A DNA stretch of 5,025 bases. Source: Bacteriovoracaceae bacterium. Its GTDB lineage: Bacteria > Bdellovibrionota > UBA1018. The notes under the pieces were generated by a model. It ran no database searches, was not told the origin of the DNA, and saw nothing but the letters and a program-made list of their open reading frames with translations. Position numbers and translations under genes: made by a program. Positions 1-5,025 of this stretch are shown piece after piece; positions within the stretch are counted from its first letter, which is position 1, and every line of letters begins with the position of its first letter. The stretch is from positions 1 through 5,025 of the forward strand of contig JAHFAB010000177.1 of NCBI GenBank assembly GCA_023250795.1. Direction: 5' to 3'.

Positions 1-177
1 GAAAAATCGGGGATTATTAGATTTCACGATTCTGCAAAACAAACCGCTATCGTATTACCAGCCCTACTTGAAGAGTTTAAAAAAAGAAATTATAAAACTA
101 TCACTTTTACACCGATGCAGAAACACTTCATGGCTTCTGCGCGATCAAACTCGCAAGCGCGGACTTCCCGTCGTTAG
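1..177 (+). CDS. Polysaccharide deacetylase (NodB-like), C-terminal fragment
   Basis: This is the last 58 codons of a gene entering from the left edge, in frame from base 1 to the TAG at 175-177. The peptide begins EKSGIIRFHDSAKQ and continues with a helix VLPALLEEFKKRNYKTITF. That is the usual end of a NodB-homology carbohydrate esterase domain: a beta strand ending in His-Asp (motif 5, here RFHD with Arg where Leu is common), then an LP..L..FK.R.YK helix and a final strand. Family members remove N- or O-acetyl groups from peptidoglycan, chitin-like or exopolysaccharide chains, usually outside the cytoplasm. The catalytic Asp and metal-binding His pair lie upstream of the window. About 18 residues beyond the domain (MQKHFMAS onward, basic) are encoded over the 3' end of the convergent methyltransferase gene, a 50-bp tail-to-tail overlap. 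Assignment rests on a short C-terminal match, so the substrate is unknown. Confidence 0.62.
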   Translation, partial: EKSGIIRFHDSAKQTAIVLPALLEEFKKRNYKTITFTPMQKHFMASARSNSQARTSRR

Positions 178-847
178 TTTCACGATAGAGAAGGATTTTC
201 AGATCCTTGAAAAGCTCTTTCATCTCGTCCTTCTCCAATAGATAATCTTTCGGTAATTGTTGGGCTTGTGTGTTTTTAAGCTGCTCAACCGTGTAATTTT
301 CAAAAATAACTACACCTCCCTTTTTCAAGCCTTTCTTAATCTGAGGGACTAAATTCCTTTGAAGATAATAAAAATCTAAAATCACATCGTAGGACTCAGG
401 TTTGATCACGTAATGGTTCAAGTCAGCACTGATCGTATTAATAGTAACATGATTCTCTCTGGCTAAAAGCTTTCCTTTCTTAAGTGCCATTTCCGAAATA
501 TCTACACCATCTACATGAAATCCTTTTTTTGCCAAATAAACTGCATTTCTTCCCTCACCCATCGCAATATCTAAGGCAAAACCCAGAGGAAGCTTTCCCA
601 CATTGTCTTTTAAAAACTGCGCTGGCTCTTTTCCAAAAACATATTTTCTTTGACTGAAAATTTTATCCCAATGATCTCGATCTCCCTCCGGATCTTCCCC
701 TGTCACTTTTTGGTAACTATTATTTCCCTTCGGGTTAATGTCTTCCGAAGAACTCTGGAGACTGAGAAAAAATAGGGTGATTGACACGAACCAAAGACCT
801 TTGTATACCTTACTTATGTTTGGAATTTCTGGTGAACATCTACTCAT
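128..847 (-). CDS. Class I SAM-dependent methyltransferase with N-terminal hydrophobic export/anchor segment
   Basis: From the ATG at 847-845 the product is 239 residues. Residues about 57-235 are a Rossmann-type methyltransferase of the TehB-like/methyltransferase-domain group. DHWDKIF and [11 protein letters not shown] (58-79) lead into SAM motif [13 protein letters not shown] (91-102), then the ribose-binding acidic residue in VDGVDIS (D116), an acidic ADLN (D142) and motif [11 protein letters not shown] (153-161). Before the domain, residues 14-33 ([20 protein letters not shown]) form a basic then hydrophobic stretch resembling a signal peptide or membrane anchor, without a lipobox Cys. 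The start is uncertain. The ATG at 847 keeps the whole segment but overlaps tatA by 32 bp head-to-head, and its AGGAGG is 12 nt away. A GTG at 787-785 avoids the overlap but loses the basic residues. A GTG at residue 48 would give a cytosolic enzyme. The methylated substrate cannot be told from sequence. Confidence 0.8.
   Translation of the reverse strand: MSRCSPEIPNISKVYKGLWFVSITLFFLSLQSSSEDINPKGNNSYQKVTGEDPEGDRDHWDKIFSQRKYVFGKEPAQFLKDNVGKLPLGFALDIAMGEGRNAVYLAKKGFHVDGVDISEMALKKGKLLARENHVTINTISADLNHYVIKPESYDVILDFYYLQRNLVPQIKKGLKKGGVVIFENYTVEQLKNTQAQQLPKDYLLEKDEMKELFKDLKILLYRETNDGKSALASLIAQKP
781..809 (+). promoter_or_regulatory. Predicted sigma-70 promoter of tatA-hpt
   Basis: A perfect -35 box TTGACA (781-786) is followed, after a 17-nt spacer, by TATACC (804-809, four of six consensus bases). 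The predicted +1, seven bases past the -10 box, is position 816, the A of the tatA ATG. The -35 box lies inside the N-terminal coding region of the divergent methyltransferase. Prediction by eye only. Confidence 0.5.
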
Positions 848-1028
848 CTTAGGAATTGTCCTCCTGATCTTTGGGCCAAGACGACTGCCCGAATTAGGCA
901 ACACTCTAGGCAAAGCAATTAAGAACTTCAAGGACGCAGTTTCAGGAGTCGAAGAGGCTAAGTTTAAACGCCTCAATACGCCTGACCCAGTTAGTCAAAT
1001 CTCAGAAAACGAAACAGGCAAATCCTAA
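816..1028 (+). CDS. tatA: Sec-independent (twin-arginine) translocase subunit TatA family
   Basis: The product has 70 residues and the standard TatA/TatB architecture. A short periplasmic N-terminus MFGISGEH is followed by a transmembrane helix (about residues 9-19, [11 protein letters not shown]). The [10 protein letters not shown] hinge (19-28) comes next, then an amphipathic helix (about 29-43, [14 protein letters not shown]) and a polar, acidic tail. TatA oligomers form the path through the inner membrane for folded proteins bearing RR signal peptides, together with TatC. The short length and tail favour TatA over TatB, although the acidic residue near the start of the helix (E7) is a feature also seen in TatB. 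The start at 816 is chosen because the family begins exactly at this Met; an in-frame ATG at 738 would add 26 charged residues. No Shine-Dalgarno sequence precedes 816. No tatB or tatC is in the window. hpt follows 20 bp downstream and is likely cotranscribed. Confidence 0.9.
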   Translation: MFGISGEHLLILGIVLLIFGPRRLPELGNTLGKAIKNFKDAVSGVEEAKFKRLNTPDPVSQISENETGKS

Positions 1029-1048
1029 ATCTTATGGGATCACATAAA

Positions 1049-1582
1049 ATGCTAGATGAAAAAAACTTCACAAAGTACCTCAATCGCCACGAAATTGATG
1101 CTGTCGTACAATCCCTTGCAAATCAGATCAACCGGGATTATGACGGGAAAGAAGTCGTGCTTATTGTGGTCCTCAAAGGAGCCATTGTTTTCGCAGCTGA
1201 TTTGGCGCGACACCTCAAGATTAACACTGAGATCGAATTCGTCAGGCTCTCCAGCTATGGCAGAGCAAAAACCTCCAGTGGAACTGTCACAATCCTAAAA
1301 GACATTCATGCCGATATTCGAGGTAAGCACCTACTCATTTTAGAAGAGATTATAGATAGCGGAAGAACTCTCAAGTTTCTTTACGAACGCCTCAAAGGAG
1401 CTGGCCCCGCTTCAGTGGAAATCGTCACGCTCTTAGACAAGACCTCAAAACGAGTTGTGGACGTGCCCGTAAAATATGTCGGACGCACCATCGACGATCA
1501 GTTTCTCGTTGGCTACGGGCTGGACCTCGAGGAGCACTGCCGTAACTTACCCGACGTCTACTATCTCAAATATCCAAATTGA
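1049..1582 (+). CDS. hpt: Hypoxanthine(-guanine) phosphoribosyltransferase
   Basis: This 177-residue protein of typical family length transfers the phosphoribosyl group of PRPP to hypoxanthine and/or guanine, giving IMP or GMP in cytosolic purine salvage. Visible landmarks are the VLKGA loop (41-45) and the SSYG start of the flexible lid (68-71). The PRPP-binding motif is LILEEIIDSGRTL (96-108), with D103 as the expected catalytic base; the common Glu-Asp pair is Glu-Glu here. Lys131 in LLDK probably contacts the purine, and the C-terminal FLVGYGLDLEEHCRNLPDVYYL (152-173) is strongly diagnostic. I chose the ATG at 1049 because GGGA lies nine bases upstream and it gives the normal length. An in-frame ATG at 1034, five bases after the tatA stop, would add MGSHK and has no visible ribosome site. 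It follows tatA closely on the same strand, so both probably share a transcript. Confidence 0.95.
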   Translation: MLDEKNFTKYLNRHEIDAVVQSLANQINRDYDGKEVVLIVVLKGAIVFAADLARHLKINTEIEFVRLSSYGRAKTSSGTVTILKDIHADIRGKHLLILEEIIDSGRTLKFLYERLKGAGPASVEIVTLLDKTSKRVVDVPVKYVGRTIDDQFLVGYGLDLEEHCRNLPDVYYLKYPN

Positions 1583-1591
1583 CTCGGTCTC

Positions 1592-2131
1592 TTAATGAGA
1601 CATTTCCCCTGTCTTAGGACCTTTGACTGAAGGTTCAGGTACGGCCGATGAATTCGCAGAAGAATTCGCGGAAGAATTCGAAGGAGGAGAAATGAGCTCC
1701 TCCACTTTCTCAGTAAATTGAACCAAATACTCATGCAATTTCTCATGAGACTTCTTCATTAAACGTGGCACTTCTGCCACAGCAACTTTACCACTCGCTG
1801 ATGGTTCTGCCATAACCGACTCTCCAGTCACAACGACTGAGCTTGCAACCTCTTCTTTTTGCTTATTCTCAACACAGTGGTTAAAATCATCTCCGGGCGA
1901 CCCATCCTCACTAAACCAATAATAGACATTGCCACTTTTATCTGTGCACACAATCCCAATCGTCCCTTTGATCACACCATTTATTCTTCCAACAGTGCCC
2001 TTACCAGAAGCCACGTCAGAACCAGCCGGTACATTTTCAGTAGGCTTAGGCTCATCTCCCCAAGAATAAAACGAAAAAACGAGAGCCACTGAAAATACCC
2101 CAGCTAATAAAAATTTTTTTAAAACCTGCAT
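1592..2131 (-). CDS. Small secreted protein of unknown function with C-terminal NSSA repeat
   Basis: I do not recognise this family. The 179-residue product starts with a clear signal peptide: MQVLKK, then a hydrophobic core (about 7-22, FLLAGVFSVALVFSFY), with possible cleavage after SWG (23-25). There is no lipobox Cys. The mature part has an acidic/Pro-rich linker (26-45). A compact segment follows (46-88, GTVGRINGVIKGTIGIVC to HC) with two cysteines, C62 and C86, that could form a periplasmic disulphide. A charged, possibly helical stretch runs from about 120 to 147, and the tail is Ser/Pro/Asn-rich with NSSA three times (152-163). Start choice: a strong GAGGAGG (2149-2143) lies 11 nt before this ATG and 5 nt before an in-frame TTG at 2137-2135, so TTG would add two residues. 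It has its own promoter and converges on hpt with nine bases between stops. Confidence 0.72.
   Translation of the reverse strand: MQVLKKFLLAGVFSVALVFSFYSWGDEPKPTENVPAGSDVASGKGTVGRINGVIKGTIGIVCTDKSGNVYYWFSEDGSPGDDFNHCVENKQKEEVASSVVVTGESVMAEPSASGKVAVAEVPRLMKKSHEKLHEYLVQFTEKVEELISPPSNSSANSSANSSAVPEPSVKGPKTGEMSH
1650..1685. repeat. Three tandem 12-bp units encoding NSSA
   Basis: Units start at 1650, 1662 and 1674: GAATTCGCAGAA, GAATTCGCGGAA and the more diverged GAATTCGAAGGA. Each carries an EcoRI-type hexamer. On the minus strand they encode the Asn-Ser-Ser-Ala repeat near the C-terminus of the secreted protein. A 12-bp period keeps the reading frame, so unit number could vary without breaking the gene. 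Confidence 0.85.
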
Positions 2132-2142
2132 TTGCAAATCAT

Positions 2143-2149
2143 CCTCCTC
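2143..2149 (-). promoter_or_regulatory. Strong ribosome binding site of the secreted protein
   Basis: GAGGAGG on the minus strand is the best Shine-Dalgarno match I noticed at a gene start here. Spacing is 11 nt to the ATG at 2131 and 5 nt to an in-frame TTG at 2137. It rules out the upstream ATG at 2203, which lies upstream of the predicted transcription start. Confidence 0.7.
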
Positions 2150-2164
2150 GATAAGTCGTTCTAA

Positions 2165-2191
2165 GCTAGAAGACTCATATAACAGTCTAGC
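2165..2191. repeat. Imperfect inverted repeat around the -10 box (candidate operator)
   Basis: On the plus strand the arms are GCTAGAAGACT (2165-2175) and AGTCTAGC (2184-2191). They are complementary over eight bases, with three extra bases in the left arm. The arms bracket the predicted -10 box (2176-2181) of the minus-strand promoter. The position fits a repressor site. No T-tract follows on the minus strand, so it does not look like a terminator for gpsA. Confidence 0.35.
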
Positions 2192-2203
2192 GTTGCGTGT
2201 CAA
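2176..2203 (-). promoter_or_regulatory. Predicted sigma-70 promoter of the secreted-protein gene
   Basis: On the minus strand a perfect -35 TTGACA (2203-2198) and an extended -10 TGTTATATG (TGn at 2184-2182, TATATG at 2181-2176) are separated by 16 nt. The predicted start is near 2169, giving a leader of about 38 nt that contains the GAGGAGG site. AT-rich sequence lies just upstream, next to the gpsA stop. The gene can therefore be transcribed independently of the gpsA operon. Confidence 0.62.
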
Positions 2204-2218
2204 ACATTGAAAATTTTA

Positions 2219-3214
2219 TTAAATTTCTACCTTGATGGGAGGTTTCCTCATCAATGCGCTCAACACTTCTCCGACTGCATGTCCTTGGTATAAAAGAGAA
2301 TACACCCCTTCCGTAATAGGCATGTAGATCTCTTGAGTACGGGCAAACTCCCAAACATGTTTGGTTGTCTTTACCCCTTCAGCAGTACTTTTCAGTTCGC
2401 CTAGAATTACTTGTAGTTTTTTTCCCTGTGCCAACCCATACCCCACTCTGTAGTTTCGACTCAAAGGACTGCTACAAGTGGCTAACAAATCTCCAACTCC
2501 CGCAAGGCCTAAAAAAGTGGAGCTCTCAGCACCCATTTTCACACCGAATCTCACCATCTCGGCCAAACCCCTCGTAATCAGCATTGCGCGCGAATTCCAC
2601 CCAAGACACATCGCATCAAGTGCCCCCGCTGCAATCGCCAATATGTTTTTGAGTGCCCCCGCCCATTCCACTCCCACCACATCTCTCGCTCCATAAACTC
2701 GAAACTTCTCAGTACTCAAAAAACTCTGCCCAGCGTCGATCACCTCTTGATAGTAAGAAGCGATCACTGTGGCTGCGGGCTCAGCCCGAGCCACTTCATG
2801 CGCAAGATTGGGTCCGCTGAGTACCCCAATTCTGGGGCAAGGGATTTCTTCTCGTAGGACTTCAGAAACCCGCTTGAGAGACCCCTCCTCGACGCCCTTA
2901 GTGGCATGAATGAGAATTTCGTCCCCTTTGAAATAACGGGCTAAGACTTTGGCCTGTTCTCGACAAACAGAAGAGGGCAAAGCCCAAATCACTCCAGCAA
3001 CTGATCCTTCAAAAATTTTTTCTAAACTGCAATAGGCGTGTGTATTGTGGTTTAACAAAAGCTCAGGATGATAACGAGAATTCACTCTCGTAGAATTGAT
3101 GGCCCTGGCTTGATCTTCCTTTGTAACCCAAATTCTGACCTCTTCTACATTTTGAGAAACCAGATGGGCAAGAACTGTGCCCCAACTCCCTCCTCCTAAT
3201 ACCACCACTTTCAT
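2219..3214 (-). CDS. gpsA: Glycerol-3-phosphate dehydrogenase [NAD(P)+], biosynthetic
   Basis: The 331-residue product is of normal family length. It reduces dihydroxyacetone phosphate to sn-glycerol-3-phosphate in the cytosol, supplying the backbone for phospholipids. The N-terminal Rossmann motif is VVVLGGGSWGT (3-13; G7, G9, G12). Further family marks are ATKGVE with K106, LSGPNLAHEVA (132-142) and the catalytic-lysine helix EWAGALKNILAIAAG (183-197, K189). GLAGVGDLLATC (236-247), SRN (252-254) and AEGVKTT (278-284) complete the substrate-binding domain. The ATG at 3214 overlaps the TGA of the upstream acyltransferase gene as ATGA. A GAGG eight bases ahead of it (3226-3223) is embedded in that gene's last codons, which indicates translational coupling. 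No rho-independent terminator is visible after the stop; an independent promoter begins only about 15 bases later. Confidence 0.96.
   Translation of the reverse strand: MKVVVLGGGSWGTVLAHLVSQNVEEVRIWVTKEDQARAINSTRVNSRYHPELLLNHNTHAYCSLEKIFEGSVAGVIWALPSSVCREQAKVLARYFKGDEILIHATKGVEEGSLKRVSEVLREEIPCPRIGVLSGPNLAHEVARAEPAATVIASYYQEVIDAGQSFLSTEKFRVYGARDVVGVEWAGALKNILAIAAGALDAMCLGWNSRAMLITRGLAEMVRFGVKMGAESSTFLGLAGVGDLLATCSSPLSRNYRVGYGLAQGKKLQVILGELKSTAEGVKTTKHVWEFARTQEIYMPITEGVYSLLYQGHAVGEVLSALMRKPPIKVEI
3211..3214 (-). other. ATGA stop/start overlap, acyltransferase to gpsA
   Basis: The TGA of the acyltransferase gene shares two bases with the ATG of gpsA. With the GAGG eight bases upstream, inside the acyltransferase gene, this is the standard arrangement for coupled reinitiation. 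It should tie the amounts of the two enzymes of glycerolipid entry together. Confidence 0.8.
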
Positions 3215-4815
3215 AATCCATACCTCGAAAGTCGGTTGCGATAATAATAGAGCAAATTCATGTCTTCAGTCCAAATCACTCCCTCTTGAGCCCTGACCAC
3301 AGCAACATCGTGCAAAAGTCCCAAGTTTTTGATTCCATCATCAACCCAGGACTGAACCTGTGAGGTCTGCAACTCCGAACTCAAATAGAGTTTTCTGTTT
3401 TCAGAGGCCAGAACTAGTTTCTGAAAATATATCTCAGCATTTTTTAAAAATTTATCTAGAGGTACAGAGCGCTGTGAAAGCGTAATTCTGAGCAATCGAT
3501 AAAGGTCTAAATCAGGATATTGCTTTCGTAAAGTCTCAAACAAAACAAAAGCCACGAGGTGAGAACTCAAAACAGTATTTTCACAGTGGAACCGCTCTAC
3601 AAGCTTCAACCCCAATTCTCGAACGTATTCTTGATCTCTCTGGGGCTCACTCTGAAGAACTCCTCGGGTCGTCAGCCATTTTACTGGATCTATAGAGGTT
3701 TGATTTGGCCCTATTGAGTGCCCTTCTTCGTCGACAAAGTTTCCAAAAATATCGAGAGGCTTTCCCACTCTCATTGTGATTGTGCTCTGAGAGGAAAAAA
3801 GCTTCCAAAAAAAACTAATCACTTTCAGAGATTGCCAAGACTCATCATCAGTTATAATAAATCGATGTTTACCTGATTCAGCCAAGTAATCTTCTATGAG
3901 AGAACTGGCTTCTAAAACAAAGTGATAGCTAGTGACCATGGGAACAACGTAGATGTGAGGATTAGGCTTTTTCTTTTGTAGGTTTGTAATTTGAGCCTGT
4001 AAACCAGTCCCTAAAAGCCCGAGCTTGAGTTTTGTTTCGATCGCTCCACTGCGTGATCGCCCTCCTCCCGGAAAAAAAATAGAGTGAACACCTTCTTCGA
4101 GAATACGTGTGCTATAATTTTTTAAAATGTGTTTATAGATCAGATTTGTTTTTTGCCGATCGACCGTGTACGAACCCAGCCTGGACATGAAAAAACTCAA
4201 TAGTGGGTTCGAAAACAAATTAAGACCTGCTCCATAAGCAAACGGAGGAAGCGACATCAGATAGATCACATAACCGATGAGCACACTGTCAATATTGCTC
4301 TGATGGGTGGGAACCAGCAAAATGGTGCCCTTTTTAGAAAGTTTTTGCAGCGCTTTTATTTCTCCCAATATATGAAGTTTGGATTGCAGAGACTCAGTCA
4401 TACCCCAAGGAAGAAATCTTTGAACACTTGCTGCGTTTAAGATCCAATTAAAAAACCATGGAACCATATAAGTCGCCACTTTATAAATCGTAGGATCAAA
4501 ATGCCCTCCGATTTCTTCGGCATAATGGTTCAAAACCTGGTCCAATAACCCCTGTCGATCCACAGAAGAAGCGGATAGAATCAAACCCGTTTGTACCTGA
4601 CTCCAAATTTTCTTGTCATTTTTATATCTTTTCTGAGTAAAAAAACCAGGTCTATTTCGTTTTAGCCTAAAACGCTCTGAATAAAGCGCTTCACTAAGTA
4701 AGAGTTCAAGAGATGATTCTGAAATATCTTTTTTAGTCTGTGAAACCACGTCCGATAAAATGGGAGCTCGAATGGACTCGAACTGAGTGAGTGGGGAGTG
4801 AGAACTTATGTTCAT
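3211..4815 (-). CDS. PlsB-like glycerol-3-phosphate acyltransferase (short form)
   Basis: The 534-residue product resembles the PlsB/DHAPAT acyltransferase family, which puts the first acyl chain on glycerol-3-phosphate at the inner membrane to give lysophosphatidate. The four blocks are in order: I PTHQSNIDS with the HX4D pair H171/D176; II GSYTVDR (214-220); III FFPGGGRSRSG (247-257); IV IYVVPMVTSY (288-297). Hydrophobic stretches (about 114-125 and 176-210) suit a membrane-associated enzyme. The C-terminus, with ENTVLSSHLVAFVLF (412-426) and LLYYYRNRLSRYGL at the end, also recalls PlsB. At 534 residues it is far shorter than the roughly 800-residue enterobacterial PlsB. In block III the acidic residue common in PlsB (EGGRSR) is glycine (G250). 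It overlaps valS upstream and gpsA downstream by ATGA junctions, and gpsA makes its substrate. A DHAP or lysophospholipid acyltransferase remains possible. Confidence 0.85.
   Translation of the reverse strand: MNISSHSPLTQFESIRAPILSDVVSQTKKDISESSLELLLSEALYSERFRLKRNRPGFFTQKRYKNDKKIWSQVQTGLILSASSVDRQGLLDQVLNHYAEEIGGHFDPTIYKVATYMVPWFFNWILNAASVQRFLPWGMTESLQSKLHILGEIKALQKLSKKGTILLVPTHQSNIDSVLIGYVIYLMSLPPFAYGAGLNLFSNPLLSFFMSRLGSYTVDRQKTNLIYKHILKNYSTRILEEGVHSIFFPGGGRSRSGAIETKLKLGLLGTGLQAQITNLQKKKPNPHIYVVPMVTSYHFVLEASSLIEDYLAESGKHRFIITDDESWQSLKVISFFWKLFSSQSTITMRVGKPLDIFGNFVDEEGHSIGPNQTSIDPVKWLTTRGVLQSEPQRDQEYVRELGLKLVERFHCENTVLSSHLVAFVLFETLRKQYPDLDLYRLLRITLSQRSVPLDKFLKNAEIYFQKLVLASENRKLYLSSELQTSQVQSWVDDGIKNLGLLHDVAVVRAQEGVIWTEDMNLLYYYRNRLSRYGL
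4812..4815 (-). other. ATGA stop/start overlap, valS to plsB-like gene
   Basis: The valS TGA overlaps the ATG of the acyltransferase gene by the same ATGA junction. No strong Shine-Dalgarno sequence precedes this ATG on the minus strand, so its translation probably depends on ribosomes finishing valS. Confidence 0.7.
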
Positions 4816-5025
4816 TTGATGAGCCGACTAAAAGCAAGATCCAATTCAGCAAGCTTTGCTGTAAGATCCCTCACTCTTTGTTTTTCTTTTTCAACCAATG
4901 CTGCGGGCGCTTTTTGAATAAAGCTTTCTTTTGAAAGTTTGGATTGGATAAAAGCCAGATCTGCTTTGACTCTTTCTATTTCTTTTTGAAGCCTTCTGGA
5001 TTCTTCTTCATAGTTTACCAAACCG
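4812..5025 (-). CDS. valS: Valyl-tRNA synthetase, C-terminal fragment
   Basis: This is the last 70 or so codons of a gene continuing past the right edge. The peptide is the C-terminal tRNA-binding arm of valyl-tRNA synthetase, an antiparallel coiled coil. A GLVNYEEESRRLQKEIERV helix opens it. The diagnostic turn KLSKESFIQKAPAALVEKEK follows, equivalent to the family's KLSNE.F..KAP..VV..E, and a second helix of heptad-like Leu/Ala pattern ends in SRLIK. The complete enzyme charges tRNA-Val with valine in the cytosol. A TTG at 5021-5019 is an internal Leu codon, not a start, because the frame stays open to the edge and the family sequence continues upstream. The aminoacylation and editing domains are outside the window. 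It leads the operon with the acyltransferase and gpsA. Confidence 0.93.
   Translation of the reverse strand, partial: GLVNYEEESRRLQKEIERVKADLAFIQSKLSKESFIQKAPAALVEKEKQRVRDLTAKLAELDLAFSRLIK

Noticed and set aside
738..815. In-frame upstream extension of tatA from the ATG at 738
   Set aside because: TatA proteins begin at the Met before FG; the extension is charged, lacks a ribosome site and would overlay the methyltransferase codons and the predicted promoter.
848..976. N-terminal extension of the methyltransferase frame up to 976
   Set aside because: It is purely antisense to tatA and shows no recognisable domain; a start at 847 or later is more reasonable.
1056..1298. Open frame overlapping hpt in another frame on the plus strand
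   Set aside because: Shadow of the well-supported hpt gene; no domain, signal or ribosome site of its own.
1587..1601. Inverted repeat GTCTC-TTAAT-GAGAC between convergent hpt and the secreted-protein gene, a possible two-way terminator
   Set aside because: The stem is only five base pairs and no T-tract follows on either strand, so it does not meet the usual form of an intrinsic terminator.
1561..1746. Second minus-strand open frame with Arg/Leu-rich repeats across the 12-bp repeat
   Set aside because: It is the repeat read in a shifted frame (ILPRILLRI pattern) and overlaps the end of hpt; no independent start signal.
1859..2092. Plus-strand open frame opposite the secreted-protein gene
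   Set aside because: Antisense shadow; the minus-strand frame has a signal peptide, ribosome site and promoter, while this has none.
2132..2203. N-terminal extension of the secreted protein to the ATG at 2203
   Set aside because: It would put a charged stretch before the signal peptide, and it lies upstream of the predicted transcription start and the strong GAGGAGG site.
2365..2696. Two overlapping plus-strand open frames opposite gpsA
   Set aside because: Antisense shadows of a highly conserved gene; their sequences are low-complexity reverse readings of gpsA.

Overview
The window is a gene-dense stretch of a bacterial chromosome of moderate GC content. It looks most like a Gram-negative of the Bdellovibrionota/deltaproteobacterial kind. 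The pointers are a PlsB-type glycerol-3-phosphate acyltransferase much shorter than the enterobacterial enzyme, a TatA-type protein next to a purine-salvage gene, and a methyltransferase that appears to carry an export signal. The lineage is an inference from gene style; no marker gene here proves it. I see no mobile element, CRISPR array, RNA gene or integration signature.

Layout. Positions 1-177 (+) hold the C-terminal end of a polysaccharide deacetylase whose last codons run into the convergent gene. Positions 128-847 (-) encode a class I SAM-dependent methyltransferase with a hydrophobic N-terminal segment; its start is uncertain. Diverging from it are tatA (816-1028, +) and hpt (1049-1582, +), probably one transcript from a promoter with a perfect TTGACA -35 box. 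That promoter predicts a transcript starting at the tatA ATG itself. Nine bases past hpt, a convergent small secreted protein of unknown function (1592-2131, -) ends in an NSSA repeat. It has its own well-formed promoter, whose -10 box lies inside an imperfect inverted repeat. Positions 2219-5025 (-) form a tight operon, valS (3' end only), a plsB-like acyltransferase and gpsA, joined by two ATGA stop/start overlaps.

How the genes work together. GpsA makes sn-glycerol-3-phosphate and the PlsB-like enzyme acylates it, so the two form the entry to phospholipid synthesis, here translationally coupled to each other and to valyl-tRNA synthetase. TatA (folded-protein export), Hpt (purine salvage), the secreted protein and the deacetylase end belong to separate functions. 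The window is mostly ordinary housekeeping sequence. The points worth a second look are the compact divergent tatA/methyltransferase start region, the export signal on a methyltransferase, the acidic-to-glycine change in acyltransferase block III, and the palindrome on the secreted-protein promoter.
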